From Clitoria ternatea (Eukaryota; Streptophyta; Magnoliopsida; Fabales; Fabaceae): a stretch of 64,000 nucleotides of DNA. The notes under the pieces were generated by a model, which did no database searches, had not been told where the DNA came from, and saw only the letters and a program-made list of their open reading frames with translations. Shown one piece after another: positions 10,644 through 23,765 of the stretch. The stretch spans positions 117,506,501-117,570,500 of the forward strand of contig CM075669.1 in assembly GCA_037962975.1 (NCBI GenBank). The letters run 5' to 3'. Both the position numbers and the translations under genes were made by a program. How positions within the stretch are numbered: the stretch's first letter is position 1; the number at the start of each line of letters is the position of its first letter.

Positions 10644-13497
10644 TGTAACATCCCAGTTCTGAAGTTTGATACCGAATAAAAAAATTAAATTAAATTAAAT
10701 GATAAGAAATTGGAAGTAAAGTAAAGAATTAGTTGTTAATCATAATCAATATAACCTAAGAGTTAATGACAAGTTAATTGGACTTAATTGATGGGATGTG
10801 GCTGTCTGTGATTGGCGGAAGGTGTGAGTGGACTACGACTCACGCTTTCCCATCCCACTCCTTCTCCTCGCATGCGTATATAGGTGTATACTCAGTATCA
10901 CCGTGTGTGCAAAACTTCTCCCACTACTCCATTCTTTCTTTTTCTTTTTCGTCTCCATCTTCTTTCCTTTCCCCTGTTTCTGTTCGTCACGACATCAGTG
11001 CGGGAAGAAGGTCAGAGCCTCGACAGGTGAAGGACGATCGTTGAAGCAGAGGAAGAATAACACTCCACCCCCTGAACCAAGTGCAGAGTACGACGGAGTG
11101 GAGAAAGGCTGAACGAATCAGTAGAAGGGCGTCAGATTCAACGTCGAAGAGCAGAAAAAGCCTCTTGAAGTTCCTTTCGTAGGTAGGGGGTGCTTGCATG
11201 TCAAATGCATGGTTCACGAACGGTACTGGATGAGTGTACTGCTTGAGTGTATGTGCATGTGTGTGATGATTGGATCCTGTGCATGATTGGAGATTCTGGA
11301 TTCCGTGTGTTTTATAGTGGTTAAACAGTAAATGCTTGTAATCTAGATGGTGGTGAAGTAGTATGTTAGTATTGATAATGACGAATGATATGCATGATTC
11401 TATCTTTGTTAACACTGTGAGAATATGAATGTGTGCTCGTTAGTTGATTTGTCAGATGCTATTACTTTGATTGCTGATGGTTGTACATATTGGTGTAAAT
11501 AATAAAGCGAATAAAGGCTGCATTGAATCTGTTCCTACATAATGGTTACGAAGGAGGTATCGGTGGTGTGATGACGCTTGCTGGTAAACGCATTTAGCTG
11601 CATATGTAAGAGTGGGGTGACCCGTGGAAGGTCAAGAGCCCCGAGGGAATGACTTCCAGTTACAGACCTCGGCTAGATTCCGAAGGAGCTCGTGGTAGCC
11701 GTAGGAGCTAGAGAAGAGTCTCAAGACGCCAATGGGAGGCTGGTACCACGCGGGAAGAGCTGAAGGACGAGGGGCCAGGAGAGGGGAAAACTGTAACTGA
11801 AAGTCATTACTCGAGTCGGATCCGCAGGCATGCATGTAGATATGAGGTTGATTAGAGTAGTACGTACAACGTGTGTGGAGTGTTATGAATGATTTCCGAG
11901 TGTGGGGGATACTTGGGTGTGTTGTATGTATGTCATAAATATTATTTTGTCGTGCCTAACCTTAATTAATCTGGACACGATTGAATGGATGTGAATGTGC
12001 ATACTGACACTGATACCGAGTCTTTGATTGTCATTTTACATGTAAAAGCTCACCCCTGCAGTGGCTACATTTTCAGTGAACATCTCTCGGAATGAAGGAT
12101 GAAGGAGGAGCCGAGTGCAGGACAATGAATCCGAGTGCTATTGGAACATATATCTACATGTATATATGTATATATGTATATATACTGTGTATAACATTTT
12201 GTTAAGCCTTGGCCGGCTCATGTTTTGGTTTTAGTCCTTACGTTAAAACTTGAACAACTTCGGGTAACAGAAGTCTTGATGAAGTTCTTGTAACTATATA
12301 AATGCTTTCGTTTATATATGTATATGTTGTGTGTTCTTCTATACTGTAAGTGATGTTGAGCGGTGAAGAGGAATGTATGAGTATGTCTTATGAGCATAGG
12401 AGGTTAGTGTGCTTATGGGTGGCTGTGAAGCCGAGTGGTTCTGAATGAAAGGTTATATGTATGCCGAGCAAGGAAGAGCTCGTACTCCCGAGTAGGAAGA
12501 TTCTAAGTGATCCCCGTCCGAGGAATGAGTCAATGGGGTGAATTGGATTGGAATAAACTCTAAGCGTAGGGTAATTATAATCCGAGTGATCAAATGGTAG
12601 TATGTCGAGTGAGTCAGTCGCTATTCCCCGAATGAATATAGGCCTGAGGATTTCTGAGTAAAAGTAAGTATGAAATCTCGAGTGAGGAAGAGTTGGTATT
12701 TCCGAGTGAAAACCTCGAGTGATTCCCTTCTGAGAGAGGAGTTCGAATGGTGGTTTAGAGTGGGTTGGATCTTAAGTGTAAGGCATCGGTAACCCGAGTG
12801 AAAGATGTAAATTCTGAGTGAGGATTGGTATCCCGAGTGGTTGGGTTCGAATAAGTCCGAGTGGGACTTAACTATCGGATTTCCCGAGTTAATAAGTGAG
12901 TGTGCTCCGAATAATGGATAGGAAATGCGACCCGATTGTGTTAAGGTTGGATTACATCGAGTGATGTTTGAATAGGATATATTCCGAGTGAGAAGGAGTT
13001 CTGGAATCCGAGTGGGATAACCCTCAGTTCCCGAGTAGAGTATAAGTGTGGTCGTATGGATAAAATAAGAATGGCTAAGTTATGGAGTTCCGAATGGACT
13101 TAGGAATGAACCTTCGAGTGGACTTAGTCGGTTACCGAGTGTATGGATGTCCCGATGCTGAGTGATGAATTTACCGTGTAAGGCTTTTTGCTTCAGCGAA
13201 CGAAGGATCCGCTCCAGCGAATGAGTGTTGGGAAGGCTTTTGTGTTGGCATCGCTTAAGCGGATCGTGCCTTGCCCGAGCGACTAGTGATGTTTCGCCCA
13301 GGCGCTGGTGTGTTTCGCTGAACCGAATGGGTCGGTTCCAGCATTATTCCTCCCGCTGATTGCTATATGTGTGAATGCTCCTTTATTTCCCTTGCCTTTT
13401 TTTTTTCTCTATGCCGATTGACCAGTGGTTGATTTTGTGAAAAATTTTTTCCCTGTTTCTGGATTTATTATTTATTAAAAAAAAATTAGGTGTTACA
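10644..13497 (+). mobile_element. Solo LTR K of a Tekay-like element
   Basis: 2854 bp beginning TGTAACATCCCAG and ending AGGTGTTACA, flanked by the exact duplication AGTGG (10639-10643 and 13498-13502). It inserted into the integrase-chromodomain linker of B. It is a relative of element C's LTRs: both have the block GTGGGGTGACCC...GGAAGGTCAAG (11612), GAGTCGGATCCGCAGGCATG (11813), GCTCACCCCTGCAGTGGC (12050) and a splice-donor-like AGGTAGGGGG (11181). A TATA-like site is near 10876. From 12420 to 13160 it is packed with CCGAGTG motifs, and CGCCCAGGCG-like motifs lie at 13195-13310. The 10778-11112 ORFs are leader sequence, not genes. Confidence 0.92.
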
Positions 13498-13502
13498 AGT
13501 GG

Positions 13503-15865
13503 GATCCTGTACATACTTCCTCAATTGTGATACATGGAACACATTGTGCAAATTTGCAAGGTGAGGAGGAAGTGCAATCTGATAAGCCACTGGGCCAATC
13601 CTCTTTAGAATTTCATATGGTCCAATGAACCTTGGGCTCAACTTTTTATTTTTTAGTGCTCGACCAATGCCCTTGTGAGGCAAAACCTTCAAAGACACAT
13701 GATCACCAACTTGGAACTCAAGTGGTTTTCTCCTTTTATCATAATAGTGCTTTTGTCTATCTTGGGATGCCTTCATCTTTTCTCTGATTATTTCTATTTG
13801 TTCAGTAGTCTGTTGCATAATTTCAAGCCCTAACGCTAAACTTTCACCAGTTTCTAACCAACAAAGGGGTGTTCGACACTTTCTGCCATACAATGCTTCA
13901 AATGGAGCCATACCAATACTGCTATGGTAGCTATTGTTATACGTGAATTCAATCAGTGGAAGAAACTGCTCCCAACTACCACCATGCTCAAGCACACAAC
14001 ATCGCAGTAAGTCTTCCAAACTTTGTATTGTACGTTCTGACTGTCCATCTATTTGAGGATGATGAGCTGAACTTAATCGAAGTCTTGAACCCAACTCCTG
14101 ATGCAAGCTTCCCCAGAATCGGGAAGTAAACCTCGGATCTCTATCTGACACAATACTAGATGGTACACCATGTAGTCTCACGATCTCTTTCACTTATAAT
14201 TGTGCCAACTTTTGTAGAGAATTCTTCATATTCATTGGGAGAAAGTGAGCAGACTTAGTCAATTTGTCTACAATAACCCAGATTGCATCATTCCCTAAAT
14301 GTGTTCTTGGCAATCTTGACACAAAGTCCATCGTAATGTCATCCCATTTCCAGACAGGAATCTCCAATGGTTGCAGTTCACCAGATGGCTTCTGGTGTTC
14401 CACCTTGGCTTTTTGACATACCAGGCATGAAGACACATATTCAACTATTTCTTTCTTCATCCTTGGCCACCAAAAACTTTTCTTCAGGTCCTGATACATC
14501 TTAGTTGATCCAGGATGAATGCTTAACATACTTTTATGTGTTTCTTCTAGGATTGTCCTTCTTAGATCAACATCATCTGGTACACAAATTTTGTTTCTAA
14601 TCCTTTAAATTCCATCTGATCCTTCTTGTAATCCCACATCTTTTCCATTCTCCTGAGTCTCTCTCAATTCTTGCAATTGCAAGTCTTTTTTCTACCTCTC
14701 ATCTATCAGCTTCAGAAAATCATTGGTGATCTTCAAAGTTCCCAAGGTCATACTTCTTGAAGATTTCATCTCCACACCCAAGTTCATATCTTTGAACTAT
14801 TCTATCATTTCCATATCTTTTACCATTAAAGATGCCATATGAATGGATTTCCTGCTAAGTGCATCTGCTACCACATTTGCTTTTCCTGGATGGTACTTCA
14901 AATCAAAATCATAATCTTTAAGAAACTCCATCCACCTTCGCTGCCTCATGTTCAATTCCTTCTGGTCGAACAAATACTTTAAGCTCTTATGGTCATTAAA
15001 CACCTCAAACTTGACTCCGTACAAATGGTGTCTCCAGATTTTCAAAGTGAATACCATTGCTGCCAATTCTAGATCATGCGTCGGATAGTTCATTTCATAC
15101 GACCTCAGCTACCTAGAAGCATAGGCAATCACCTTTTGCTGCTGCATCAAAACACAACCTAAACCCATCTTAGAAGCATCACAATAAACCACAAAGTCTT
15201 CTTGTGGATTAGGCAAAGTTAAGACTAGAGCATATGTAAGCTTTGATTTTAGTTCCTGGAAACTTTTCTCACATTCTGGCGTCCAAGCAAAAGGTTGATT
15301 CTTCCGAGTCAGACGAGTCATCGGTAAGGTAATTCGAGAAAACCCCTTAATAAATCTTCAATAATAACCAGCTAATCCTAGGAAGCTTCATATCTCAGTA
15401 ACTGAATTAGGTCCGTCCCAGTTTGTTACAGCTTCTATTTTAGAAGGATCCACAGACACTTCTTTGCTTGAGATCACACGGCCTAGGAACTTTACCTCTT
15501 TCAACCAGAACTCACATTTAGATAACTTAGCATACAACTGCTTCTCTTTTAGAATCTGCAATACCACTCGAAGATGCTTTTCATGCTCCTCCCAAGTCTT
15601 AGAATAAATCAGAATGTCATCAATGAAGATAATAACAAATTAATCCAAGTATGGATGAAACACTCGATTCATGTAATCCATGAATACAGCTAGGGCATTG
15701 GTCACTCTGAAAGGCATCACCAGATACTCGTAATGACCATAGCATGTTCTAAAGGCTGTCTTTGGAACATCCTCAGACTTGACACGAATCTAATGATAAC
15801 CCGATCGTAGATCAATCTTGGAAAATACTGTAGGACCTCTCAATTGGTCTATTAGATCATCAATT
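13503..15865 (-). pseudogene. Element B pol, second half: RT, RNase H, integrase
   Basis: Minus-strand coding relics in several frames. The RT palm continues from the A insertion point, with an FIDDILIYS-like catalytic motif near 15620. RNase H follows (15321-14797, VVYCDASKMGLG and VVADALSRK). The integrase zinc region (14529-14194, HPGSTKM then CLVCQKAK) and catalytic core (14193-13486, VSDRDPRF and GQSERTIQ) come next, with the C-terminal GPYEILKRIGPVAYQI and VFHVSQLRKY. It is close to the element C protein (residues 632-1400). Several in-frame stops and frameshifts are present, for example before 15321 and near 14794. Inactive. Confidence 0.9.
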
Positions 15866-15870
15866 CTGGG

Positions 15871-17895
15871 TGATAAGTCTTGAAAAGACTTAATTATTCC
15901 ACTAATTATTTAACATAATTTACTAAGTATTGTCTAGTTTTATTATTATTATTTAATAATTTGATAAGAATTCATGTTGTAGTTAATTATTTCAAAAGTA
16001 TGTTATCTATGTAAGAAACCGATTGAAAATTTTAATTAAATAAGGAATTTTGAAGTATTTACAAATTTACTAAGCAGCCAGTGTATAAATGCTAGGCAAG
16101 TAGCTATTTATTGGTGCAGGAACAGGACGGACTCGAGACAAGAAGAAAATTCTGAGTAAAATCTTACAGAGCCGAGCGAGATTTGATAAATCCGAGTGAG
16201 ACTTCTTCAATTCCGACTGAAAAGACTCCAAAGACCGACTGAGTAAGACCTCAAAGACACTGACTCCAAAAGAGAATAAGGGCTCAGAATACTGCATGTA
16301 AAACCCGAGTGCCAACTACAGAATACCGATTTAATAATTAATCCGCCCAAGAGGGAATTAAATCCACTCAAGCGAGGGTCAAAGACTCCGCCCAAAGCAA
16401 GACTCCGCCCAAAGCAAGACTCTGCCCAAAGCAAGACTACGCCCAAGCTTACTTAAGAAGACAACGCCCAAGACACCGGTTATAAAAGAGAAGAAGAACG
16501 GAATGCTACATAAGAAACCGATGTGTTTAGTCATTATTTAATCCGTCCTAGTAAAATTCGGACTCACTCAAGCATAACGTTAAGAGTCCGTCCTCGCCCA
16601 AGTTTTGCCATAACGCCCAAGAGAGAAACAAACACTGTAGTATTAATCTGGACTCAACCAAGCGAAGCTTAATCCTCCCAAGCGAATACTCAGCAGCTGA
16701 AGCATCAAGGCAGTAATTTAAACACCGTTCCTTCCCTCCAACAACACACTTGGTGCAGTACTGTTCTGCTCCCATTGCCTTCTTCTCTACTAGTGCAACC
16801 TCAAGTTAACTTAAGAAGTGAGCTGTCAATTAGCTAGAGCTGAGCTGTACATTAGTTAAGGTTGAGTTGGATCCTGTTAAGAGCTGAGCTGCAATTAGTT
16901 AGTTATTTTGTAAACCATGTAATTAAATAGTGTTAGTCGTTAGCTTAAGTAGTCCGAAGTTATCAGTTAAGTTAGTTAGGTAGAAACTTATAAATAGGTT
17001 GTACATACTCTGTAGATGGAGGTAGCAAGAATAGTAGTAGTGTGTGTGTAGAGACAGAGAGCAACGTAATACAATTTCATTTTTCCATTTCCAATCTCTT
17101 ACTACATTTTTCATCTCTCTAAACTCTCTCCTCCATGACGTTCCACAATCCTTCGATGGAACCGAAGTCTATGGAGTTCTAAATCCCTAAGGTTGGGATT
17201 GTGAAGGTGAACAATGGAATCTTGAAGCTGTGAGCAAGTAGATCGGCTTCGAAGATCTTGAGGCGAACAAGCTGAGGAGTGGAGCAGAATCGCTGGATTG
17301 ACAAATCCAGAACGGATGAAGAACTTCACCAGTGAGGAATCATGGCTGAAGCTTAGGTAACTTCCAGCTTTCTAACTAGTTCAGGCCTAATCAATTTAGG
17401 TGAATAGTTAGAGTTCAACCTCCAATTTCGCATTAGATTCTTAGGTTAAACGAGCACTTAAGGAATTAAGGTTCATTGCTTAAGGATTAGTGTTTTTCAC
17501 CTAAGGAATTAGGGAATAACCATAAGCGGATTGTCCTCTAGATTGTGAAGTTCGATTATACTTAATTGCATGTTTCTTGAGGAAATTGTGAGCCGAAGCA
17601 ATCCTGACCTGTTTTCTTTTAATCACTTTTCACATTTCACCTTAACTCTGTTTCTCAAAATATAAAAACAACTATAAAACACTAAAACCATAAAAACCGA
17701 ATGAATTTCATGTATTTTCTGTTGGTTCAGATTGTACTAGTCCTAGATTGAGGTATTTACCACAATCCCTGTGAGACGATCAAATATACTACAATTTTAA
17801 CGACTGGTGCGCTTGCCATAAGTGTGAATCCGAGAGTCACATTTCATTTTACTAAGATTTTACCATCAATTTAATGACTCGGGTTTTCAGCACCA
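15871..17895 (+). repeat. Element A 5' LTR
   Basis: Starts TGATAAGTCTTG, ends TCAGCACCA, 2025 bp. U3 contains CCGAGTGA-like motifs (16150-16320) and CGCCCAAG-like motifs (16340-16690), including a short run of ACTCCGCCCAAAGCAAG repeats at 16386-16445. A TATA box (TTATAAATAGG) lies at 16988-16998. A splice-donor-like TTAGGTAACTT is at 17353. No gene is visible. Short ORFs are shared with the 3' LTR and have no family signature. Confidence 0.95.
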
Positions 17896-17901
17896 AGTTA
17901 A

Positions 17902-17919
17902 TGGCGCCGTTGCCGGGGA
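17902..17919 (+). promoter_or_regulatory. Primer-binding site, tRNA-Asp
   Basis: TGGCGCCGTTGCCGGGGA is the complement of the 3' 18 nt of plant tRNA-Asp, including its CCA tail. It starts six bases after the 5' LTR. This primer choice is usual for Athila elements. Confidence 0.95.
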
Positions 17920-18015
17920 TTGTTGAGTAATATCAACAATCCTTGGACCGGTACTAGACTGAACCATTTGCTTTTGTTTCTGTGTGCAGTCAATACGTAT
18001 TTTTCTTAGTAGTTA

Positions 18016-21000
18016 TTGTTTCAAGTAGTTGTAGCTGTTAGTTATTTTTGTTGTGTTAACAATTGTTGTATGCAGTCAAGGAGCAGAGGAGAACCTTTCT
18101 TCTTTGATCCTGACATCGATTTGTTAGAACGTAGATTAAGAAAAGAGAAAAAGCAAAAAGAAGAAAAAGAAATGGAACAGAGGAGAGTTACACCAGGTGA
18201 CTACTCCAGGCCGACTGAAGAAGGATCGCAAGCTAGCATCCTTAGGCCACCGATTGCAGCTAACAATTTCAAATTAAAACCAGCCTTACTGCAGTTGGTA
18301 AGAAATGAACAATTCGGAGGAAGTGAGGTTGAGGACCCAAATTTACATTTAGCAACTTTCCTCCAAATTTGTGATACAGTAAAAATGAATGGAGTCCCTG
18401 AGGAGGCAATCCGACTAAGGTTGTTTCCATTTTCTCTGAGGGACCGAGCAAAAGCCTGGTTGCAGAGTCAACCGAGAGGCAGTATTTCTACCTGGGAGGA
18501 TTTGCAAAGGAAATTTTTGATTAAATACTTTCCTCCTTCTAAATATGCAAAGCTGCGTAATGAAATCACATGTTTCCAGCAAAGGGAAGGTGAGTCCTTG
18601 ATGGAAGCATGGGATAGGTATAAAGAAAGTCTGAGGAGATGTCCTCATCATCAGATTTCCGATGTACAGCAGGTGACTATTTTCTATAATGGTGTTAGGC
18701 CAGCTACCAGAGTTTTGATAGATGCCTCGGCTGGAGGCTCATTAACAACTAAAACTGTAGAAGAAGCTATAGAGCTGATTGATGTGATGGCTTCTAATGA
18801 ATGCCTGATTAGTGAGAGAAACCAAGTCCCTAGGAGAGGAATATTAGAATTAGAAGCACAAGATGCTTATTTGGCTCAGAGTAAATTGATGACTCAGGCT
18901 TTGGAAAAATTAAGCATTCAGATTTCAGAACTCCAAAAGCCGAGCCAAGTTTCTATGATCAGTTGTGATTTTTGTGGTGGAGATCATGAAAATGGAATGT
19001 GTGATCCAGTTGTGCCTTCCGAGCAAGTGAATTATATGGGGCAGCAACAGTATCAAAGGAATTATCCTTCTAATTCCTTTAATCCTAATTACAGGAGCCA
19101 CCCAAATTTTTCCTGGCAGAAAGGTCCACATCTGAATCAGAATATACCACCGAGTCAACCCATAAATAAACCACAACAACCTTCTCACTCTCTTGTTAAA
19201 GAAAAATCCGAACTCGAGAATGTACTTTCTCAGTTTATCCAGGCCACTCAGGCCAGTTTTAAGAATCAGGAAGCATCCATAAGGAATTTAGAAAATCAAG
19301 TAGGACAGCTTTCTAAACAATTAGTTGAGAGGCAAGCAGGCAATTTCCCTAGAGATACCGAGGTAAATCCAAGGGAACATTGCAAGGCCATAATTACTAG
19401 GAGTGGAAAAATTATTTCTCCATCTCCGAGTCAAGAAATAGGTTCAGAAAAAGGAAAAGAAAGAATACAGGAAACCGAGCAGGACAATAAAAATAAAGTA
19501 GAAAATAAGAATGAATTGGAAAAAGAAAAAGAAAATAAAGTCCATCAAAAGAAAAAGAAAAAAATTGATTTGATCCTGGAGGAAGCTTCTAAGCTGACTC
19601 CTGAAAAACTGAGGAATGCTCCATTTCCGCACAGGTTTAAAAAGCAAATAGAGGAGCAGAAGTTTACTAGGTTCTTAGAGGTCTTTGAGAATCTTCACAT
19701 TAATATCCCTTTTGCTGAGGCATTGCAGGAGATGCCTTCTTATGCAAAATTTTTAAAAGAACTATTGTCTAAGAAGAGGAAGCTTAGGGGGGATGAAATG
19801 ATTACTCTCACTCAAGAGTGTAGCGCAATCATTCAAAAGAAACTTCCCCAAAAGCTAGAGGATCATGGATCTTTCACAATACCGTGTGCAATAGGGGATA
19901 TTCATGTAGGAAGTGCTCTCTGTGATCTAGGAGCCAGTATAAACCTGATGCCTCTATCTTTAATGAAAAAACTGGGAATTAATGACTTGCAACCGACTCG
20001 CATGTCCTTGCAGTTGGCTGACAGGTCCATTAAATATCCCCAAGGCATGCTGGAAGATTTGTTAGTAAAAGTTCATAAATTTATCTTCCCAGCAGACTTC
20101 ATAGTGTTGGACATGGAAGCTGACCGAGAGATCCCTTTGATCTTAGGTAGACCCTTCCTAGCTACTGGCAGAGCATTAATTGATGTAGAAAAGGGTGAAC
20201 TCATGCTGAGAGTTCAGGAGGAACAAGTAATTTTTAATGTCTTCAATTCTATGAAACATCCGACTGAACGGATGGATTGCCTAATGATTGAAGAGGTTGA
20301 AAATTACCAGACCCCCTTACTGCTAAAAACTAAGGAAGAGGCTTTACAAACGTTTTTAGAGGATGACTTTGATTCTGAGACCGAGTCAATTGACTCTCAC
20401 TTGGAAATACTGGACCTACTGGAAGTTTTAGAAGTAGGTGATTTAGAAAAGGAAAATGATTTGGAAAATACTGAAGATGAGAAAGGAAAGGAATTTTTGG
20501 AAGAAAAATGTGATTTAAAACCTTTACCTTCTCATCTGAAATATGTTTTCCTGAGAGGAAATGACACTCATCCTGTAATTATTAATTCCGACTTAAAAGA
20601 AGAGGATGAGGATAAACTAGTTGGGGTATTAAAGGCTCATGAATCTGCCATTGGCTGGAACATTTCTGACTTGAAGGGAATTAGTCCATCCTTTTGTATG
20701 CACAAAATCCTGATGGAGGATGACTATTCTCTTGTTGTTCAGCCACAACGCAGACTGAACCCCATTATGAAGGAAGCAGTGAGGAAGGAAGTGGTCAAGC
20801 TCCTTGATGCAGGAATCATTTACCCGATCTCGGACAGCACTTGGATTAGCCCAGTCCAAGTGGTGCCCAAAAAGGGAGGAATGACGACTGTAAGAAATGA
20901 CCAGGGTGAAATCATTGCCACTCGGCCAACTACAGGCTGGAGGATATGCATTGATTACAGAAGGCTGAATAACTCTACTCGGAAGGACCATTTCCCCCTT

Positions 21001-21987
21001 CCGTTTGTGGATCAAATGCTTGAGAGCTTATCAGGACATGAGTACTATTGTTTTCTTGATGGGTACTCGGGTTATAACCAAATTGTGGTTGACCCGAAGG
21101 ATCAAGAAAAGACTGCCTTCACATGTCCCTATGGAATTTTTGCATACAGGCGCATGCCGTTCGGCTTGTGCAACACTCCAACAACCTTCCAAAGGTGCAT
21201 GCTGGCAATTTTTGGGGATATGGTAGAGAAATTTATTGAGGTATTCATGGATGACTTCTCGGTATTTGGAAGTAATTTTGACACATGCCTCAGCAACTTA
21301 GCTAAAGTGCTGATGAGATGTCAAGAGACTAATCTCGTTCTTAACTGGGAGAAATGCCACTTTATGGTTAAGGAAGGGATAGTCCTTGGGCATAGGATTT
21401 CTGCTGAGGGCATGCAGGTGGACCGAGCAAAAATTGAAATTAATGAAAAACTTCCTCCTCCGATCAATGTGAAAGGAGTAAGGAGTTTTCTAGGATGTGC
21501 TGGGTTCTATAGAAGATTCATAAAAGATTTTTCAAAAATAGCTAAGCCTTTGACCGATTTGCTTGTGAAAGATCAGGTGTTTGCATTTAATGAAAACTGT
21601 GTCAAGGCTTTTGAAAAATTAAAACAAAGTTTGACTTCAGCTCCGATCCTTGCATCACCCGACTGGTCTTTACCGTTTGAATTGATGTGTGATGCAAGTG
21701 ACTTTGCAATCGGAGCTGTACTAGGTCAGAAAAAAGAGAAATTAACTCATGTGATTTATTATGCTAGTAAAGTGTTAAATAAAAATCAAATACATTACAC
21801 CACGACTGAAAAAGAAATGCTTGCTGTGGTATATGCATTTGATAAATTTCGTGCATACTTGATTGGAGCCAAAGTCATTGTATATACAGACCACTCGGCA
21901 ATCAAGTATTTACTAGCTAAAAAAGAGTCTAAACCGAGACTGATTAGGTGGGTTCTGTTACTCCAAGAGTTTGACTTAGAAATATGA
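18016..21987 (+). pseudogene. Element A gag-pol: Gag, protease, RT, start of RNase H
   Basis: 1323 codons in one frame, then a stop. The natural start may be Met19 (18070), which opens with MQSRSRGEPFFFDPDIDLLE. A retrotransposon Gag domain spans about residues 70-260, with an Athila-type knuckle CDFCGGDHENGMC at 317-329 and a Lys/Glu-rich linker near 475-520. The aspartic protease has DLGAS at 637-641 and ends LGRPFLA. The RT has DGYSGYNQI and the FMDDFSVFG catalytic pair at about 1079-1080. RNase H begins CDASDFAIG at about 1225. The stop at 21985-21987 (TGA) sits where relatives have Arg in an RDKKG-like stretch, so a single C-to-T change is likely. Gag, protease and RT look intact. RNase H and integrase cannot be read through. 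Confidence 0.93.
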
Positions 21988-22123
21988 GACAAAAAAGGAG
22001 TAGAGAACTCGGTTGCAGACCAATTGTCTCGTCTGGAAGTTGAGTCGAATTCTATCTTGATAAAAGAAGAATTTCCAGACGAAAAGTTGATGGCCATTAT
22101 GAACTGGGCCATGGTACGCTGAC

Positions 22124-23398
22124 ATGGCAAACTTTAAAAGTGCCTCAGTGGTACCTGATGGTTGGTCATCCCAAATGAGAAAAAAATTCTTTCATGATAG
22201 TAAGGCTTTTCTTTGGGATGATCCATTTTTGTTTAAAATAGGCATAGATGGAGTAATCAGGCGCTGTGTGCCTGAATCCGAGCAAGAAAGGCTCTTGTGG
22301 CACTGCCACGATTCTTATTATGGAGGCCATCATGGTGCCTCCCGTACCGCAGCGAAGGTGTTACAGAGTGGCTTTTACTGGCCAACTATCTTTCAGGATT
22401 CTAAGGAATATGTCAAAAGGTGTGACAAATGTCAAAGGAGTGGAGGTCTCTCCGCAAAAGCTGGCATGCCTTTGACGAACATTTTAATTGTGGAATTATT
22501 TGACGTTTGGGGTATCGACTTCATGGGACCCTTCCCTAAGTCGTTCTCCAACGAATACATTCTGGTTGCTGTGGACTACGTCTCCAAATGGGTGGAGGCA
22601 ATTCCGACCAGAACCAATGATGCACAGGTTGTGCTTAGGTTCATTAAGAAGAATATTTTCTCTAGGTTTGGAGTTCCGAGAGTAATTATTAGTGATGGGG
22701 GTTCACATTTTTGCAATAAGATAATGGAAAAAGCCCTGCGTCACTATGAGGTTTTACATAAGATATCCACTCCTTACCATCCACAGACTTGTGGACAAGT
22801 CGAATTGTCAAATAGAGAAATAAAGAGAATTTTAGAAAAAGTGGTCGGAAAATCCAGAAAAGATTGGTCGGTAAAATTAGATGATGCATTGTGGGCTTAC
22901 CGAACAGCTTTCAAAACTCCGATTGGCATGTCCCCGTATCAACTGGTGTACGGTAAGGCTTGCCATCTCCCTGTGGAGTTAGAACACAAAGCGTGGTGGG
23001 CCACAAAACTATTAAACATGGACTGTGACCAGTCTCAGGAGGAAAGAGTTTTGAAACTCCATGAATTAGAGGAGTTCCTACTCAACGCTTATCAAAGTGC
23101 CTCCATTTATAAGGAGAAAACAAAGAAATGGCATGATAAGCGAATTAATAAGAAAGAGTTTCAGAAGGACGATCAGGTTTTGTTATTCAATACCCGACTG
23201 AAACTCTTCCCTGGAAAACTTAGATCTAAGTGGTCCGGGCCTTTTACTGTAAATGAGGTTTTTCCTCATGGTGCAGTCGAACTGAAAGATCCGACTACCG
23301 ATCGGTTTTTCAAGGTGAATGGCCAGCGACTCAAACTCTACTTTGGAGGAGAGTTTGATAGGCAGAAAACCTCCTTGTTACTGAAACCATCTTCTTAG
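22124..23398 (+). pseudogene. Element A pol, integrase part (shifted frame)
   Basis: 424 codons, one frame off from the upstream ORF, so a frameshift near 22105-22120 adds to the premature stop at 21985. The first Met is probably not a real start. The zinc-binding region has His60/62 and His69/70, then Cys100 and Cys103 (CDKCQRSG). The catalytic triad is Asp132 (GIDFMGP), Asp191 (SDGGSHF) and Glu227 (GQVELSNRE), with 35 residues between the last two as expected. The C-terminal GPFTVNEV strand follows near residue 371, and no chromodomain is present, as is normal for Athila. Integrase would insert the cDNA into the genome. Here it lacks its own start and depends on a broken polyprotein. Confidence 0.92.
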
Positions 23399-23765
23399 AT
23401 ACAATAAGGTCAAGCTAGTGACCTTAAAGAAGCGCTCTAGGGAGGCAGCCCTATGTTCCGATTGTTTTGTTTAGAACCTTAAATAAAATAAAATTGTGAA
23501 GTTGAAGAAGGAAATCCAAGTTGATTCTTCTATTTTCGCTCAGGAGAAGCGCTGGTAGCTTAGGCGAGCCAATGCTGATTGTTGTTTCGCACTTAGAGGA
23601 AAATTGTACTAAGTTGAGTAAAAATAGTACGCTCGGATAATTGTTACTTCGTTGTAACCCTTCTTCCCGCTGAACTTCCCTCGGTATTTTTCAATATATT
23701 TCTACGAATAAAAAAAGAAGACTTGGAAGGATTGCTGATCGTTGATGTAATGAACGGGTCAGATA
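23399..23765 (+). other. Element A post-pol noncoding segment
   Basis: No ORF. It begins with the phrase GCGCTCTAGGGAGGCAGCCC at 23433, whose counterpart in element E (TTTTGGGAGGCAACC, near 61817) also follows the last coding part. It may belong to a 3' processing or splicing region for ORF3, but nothing proves it. Confidence 0.6.
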
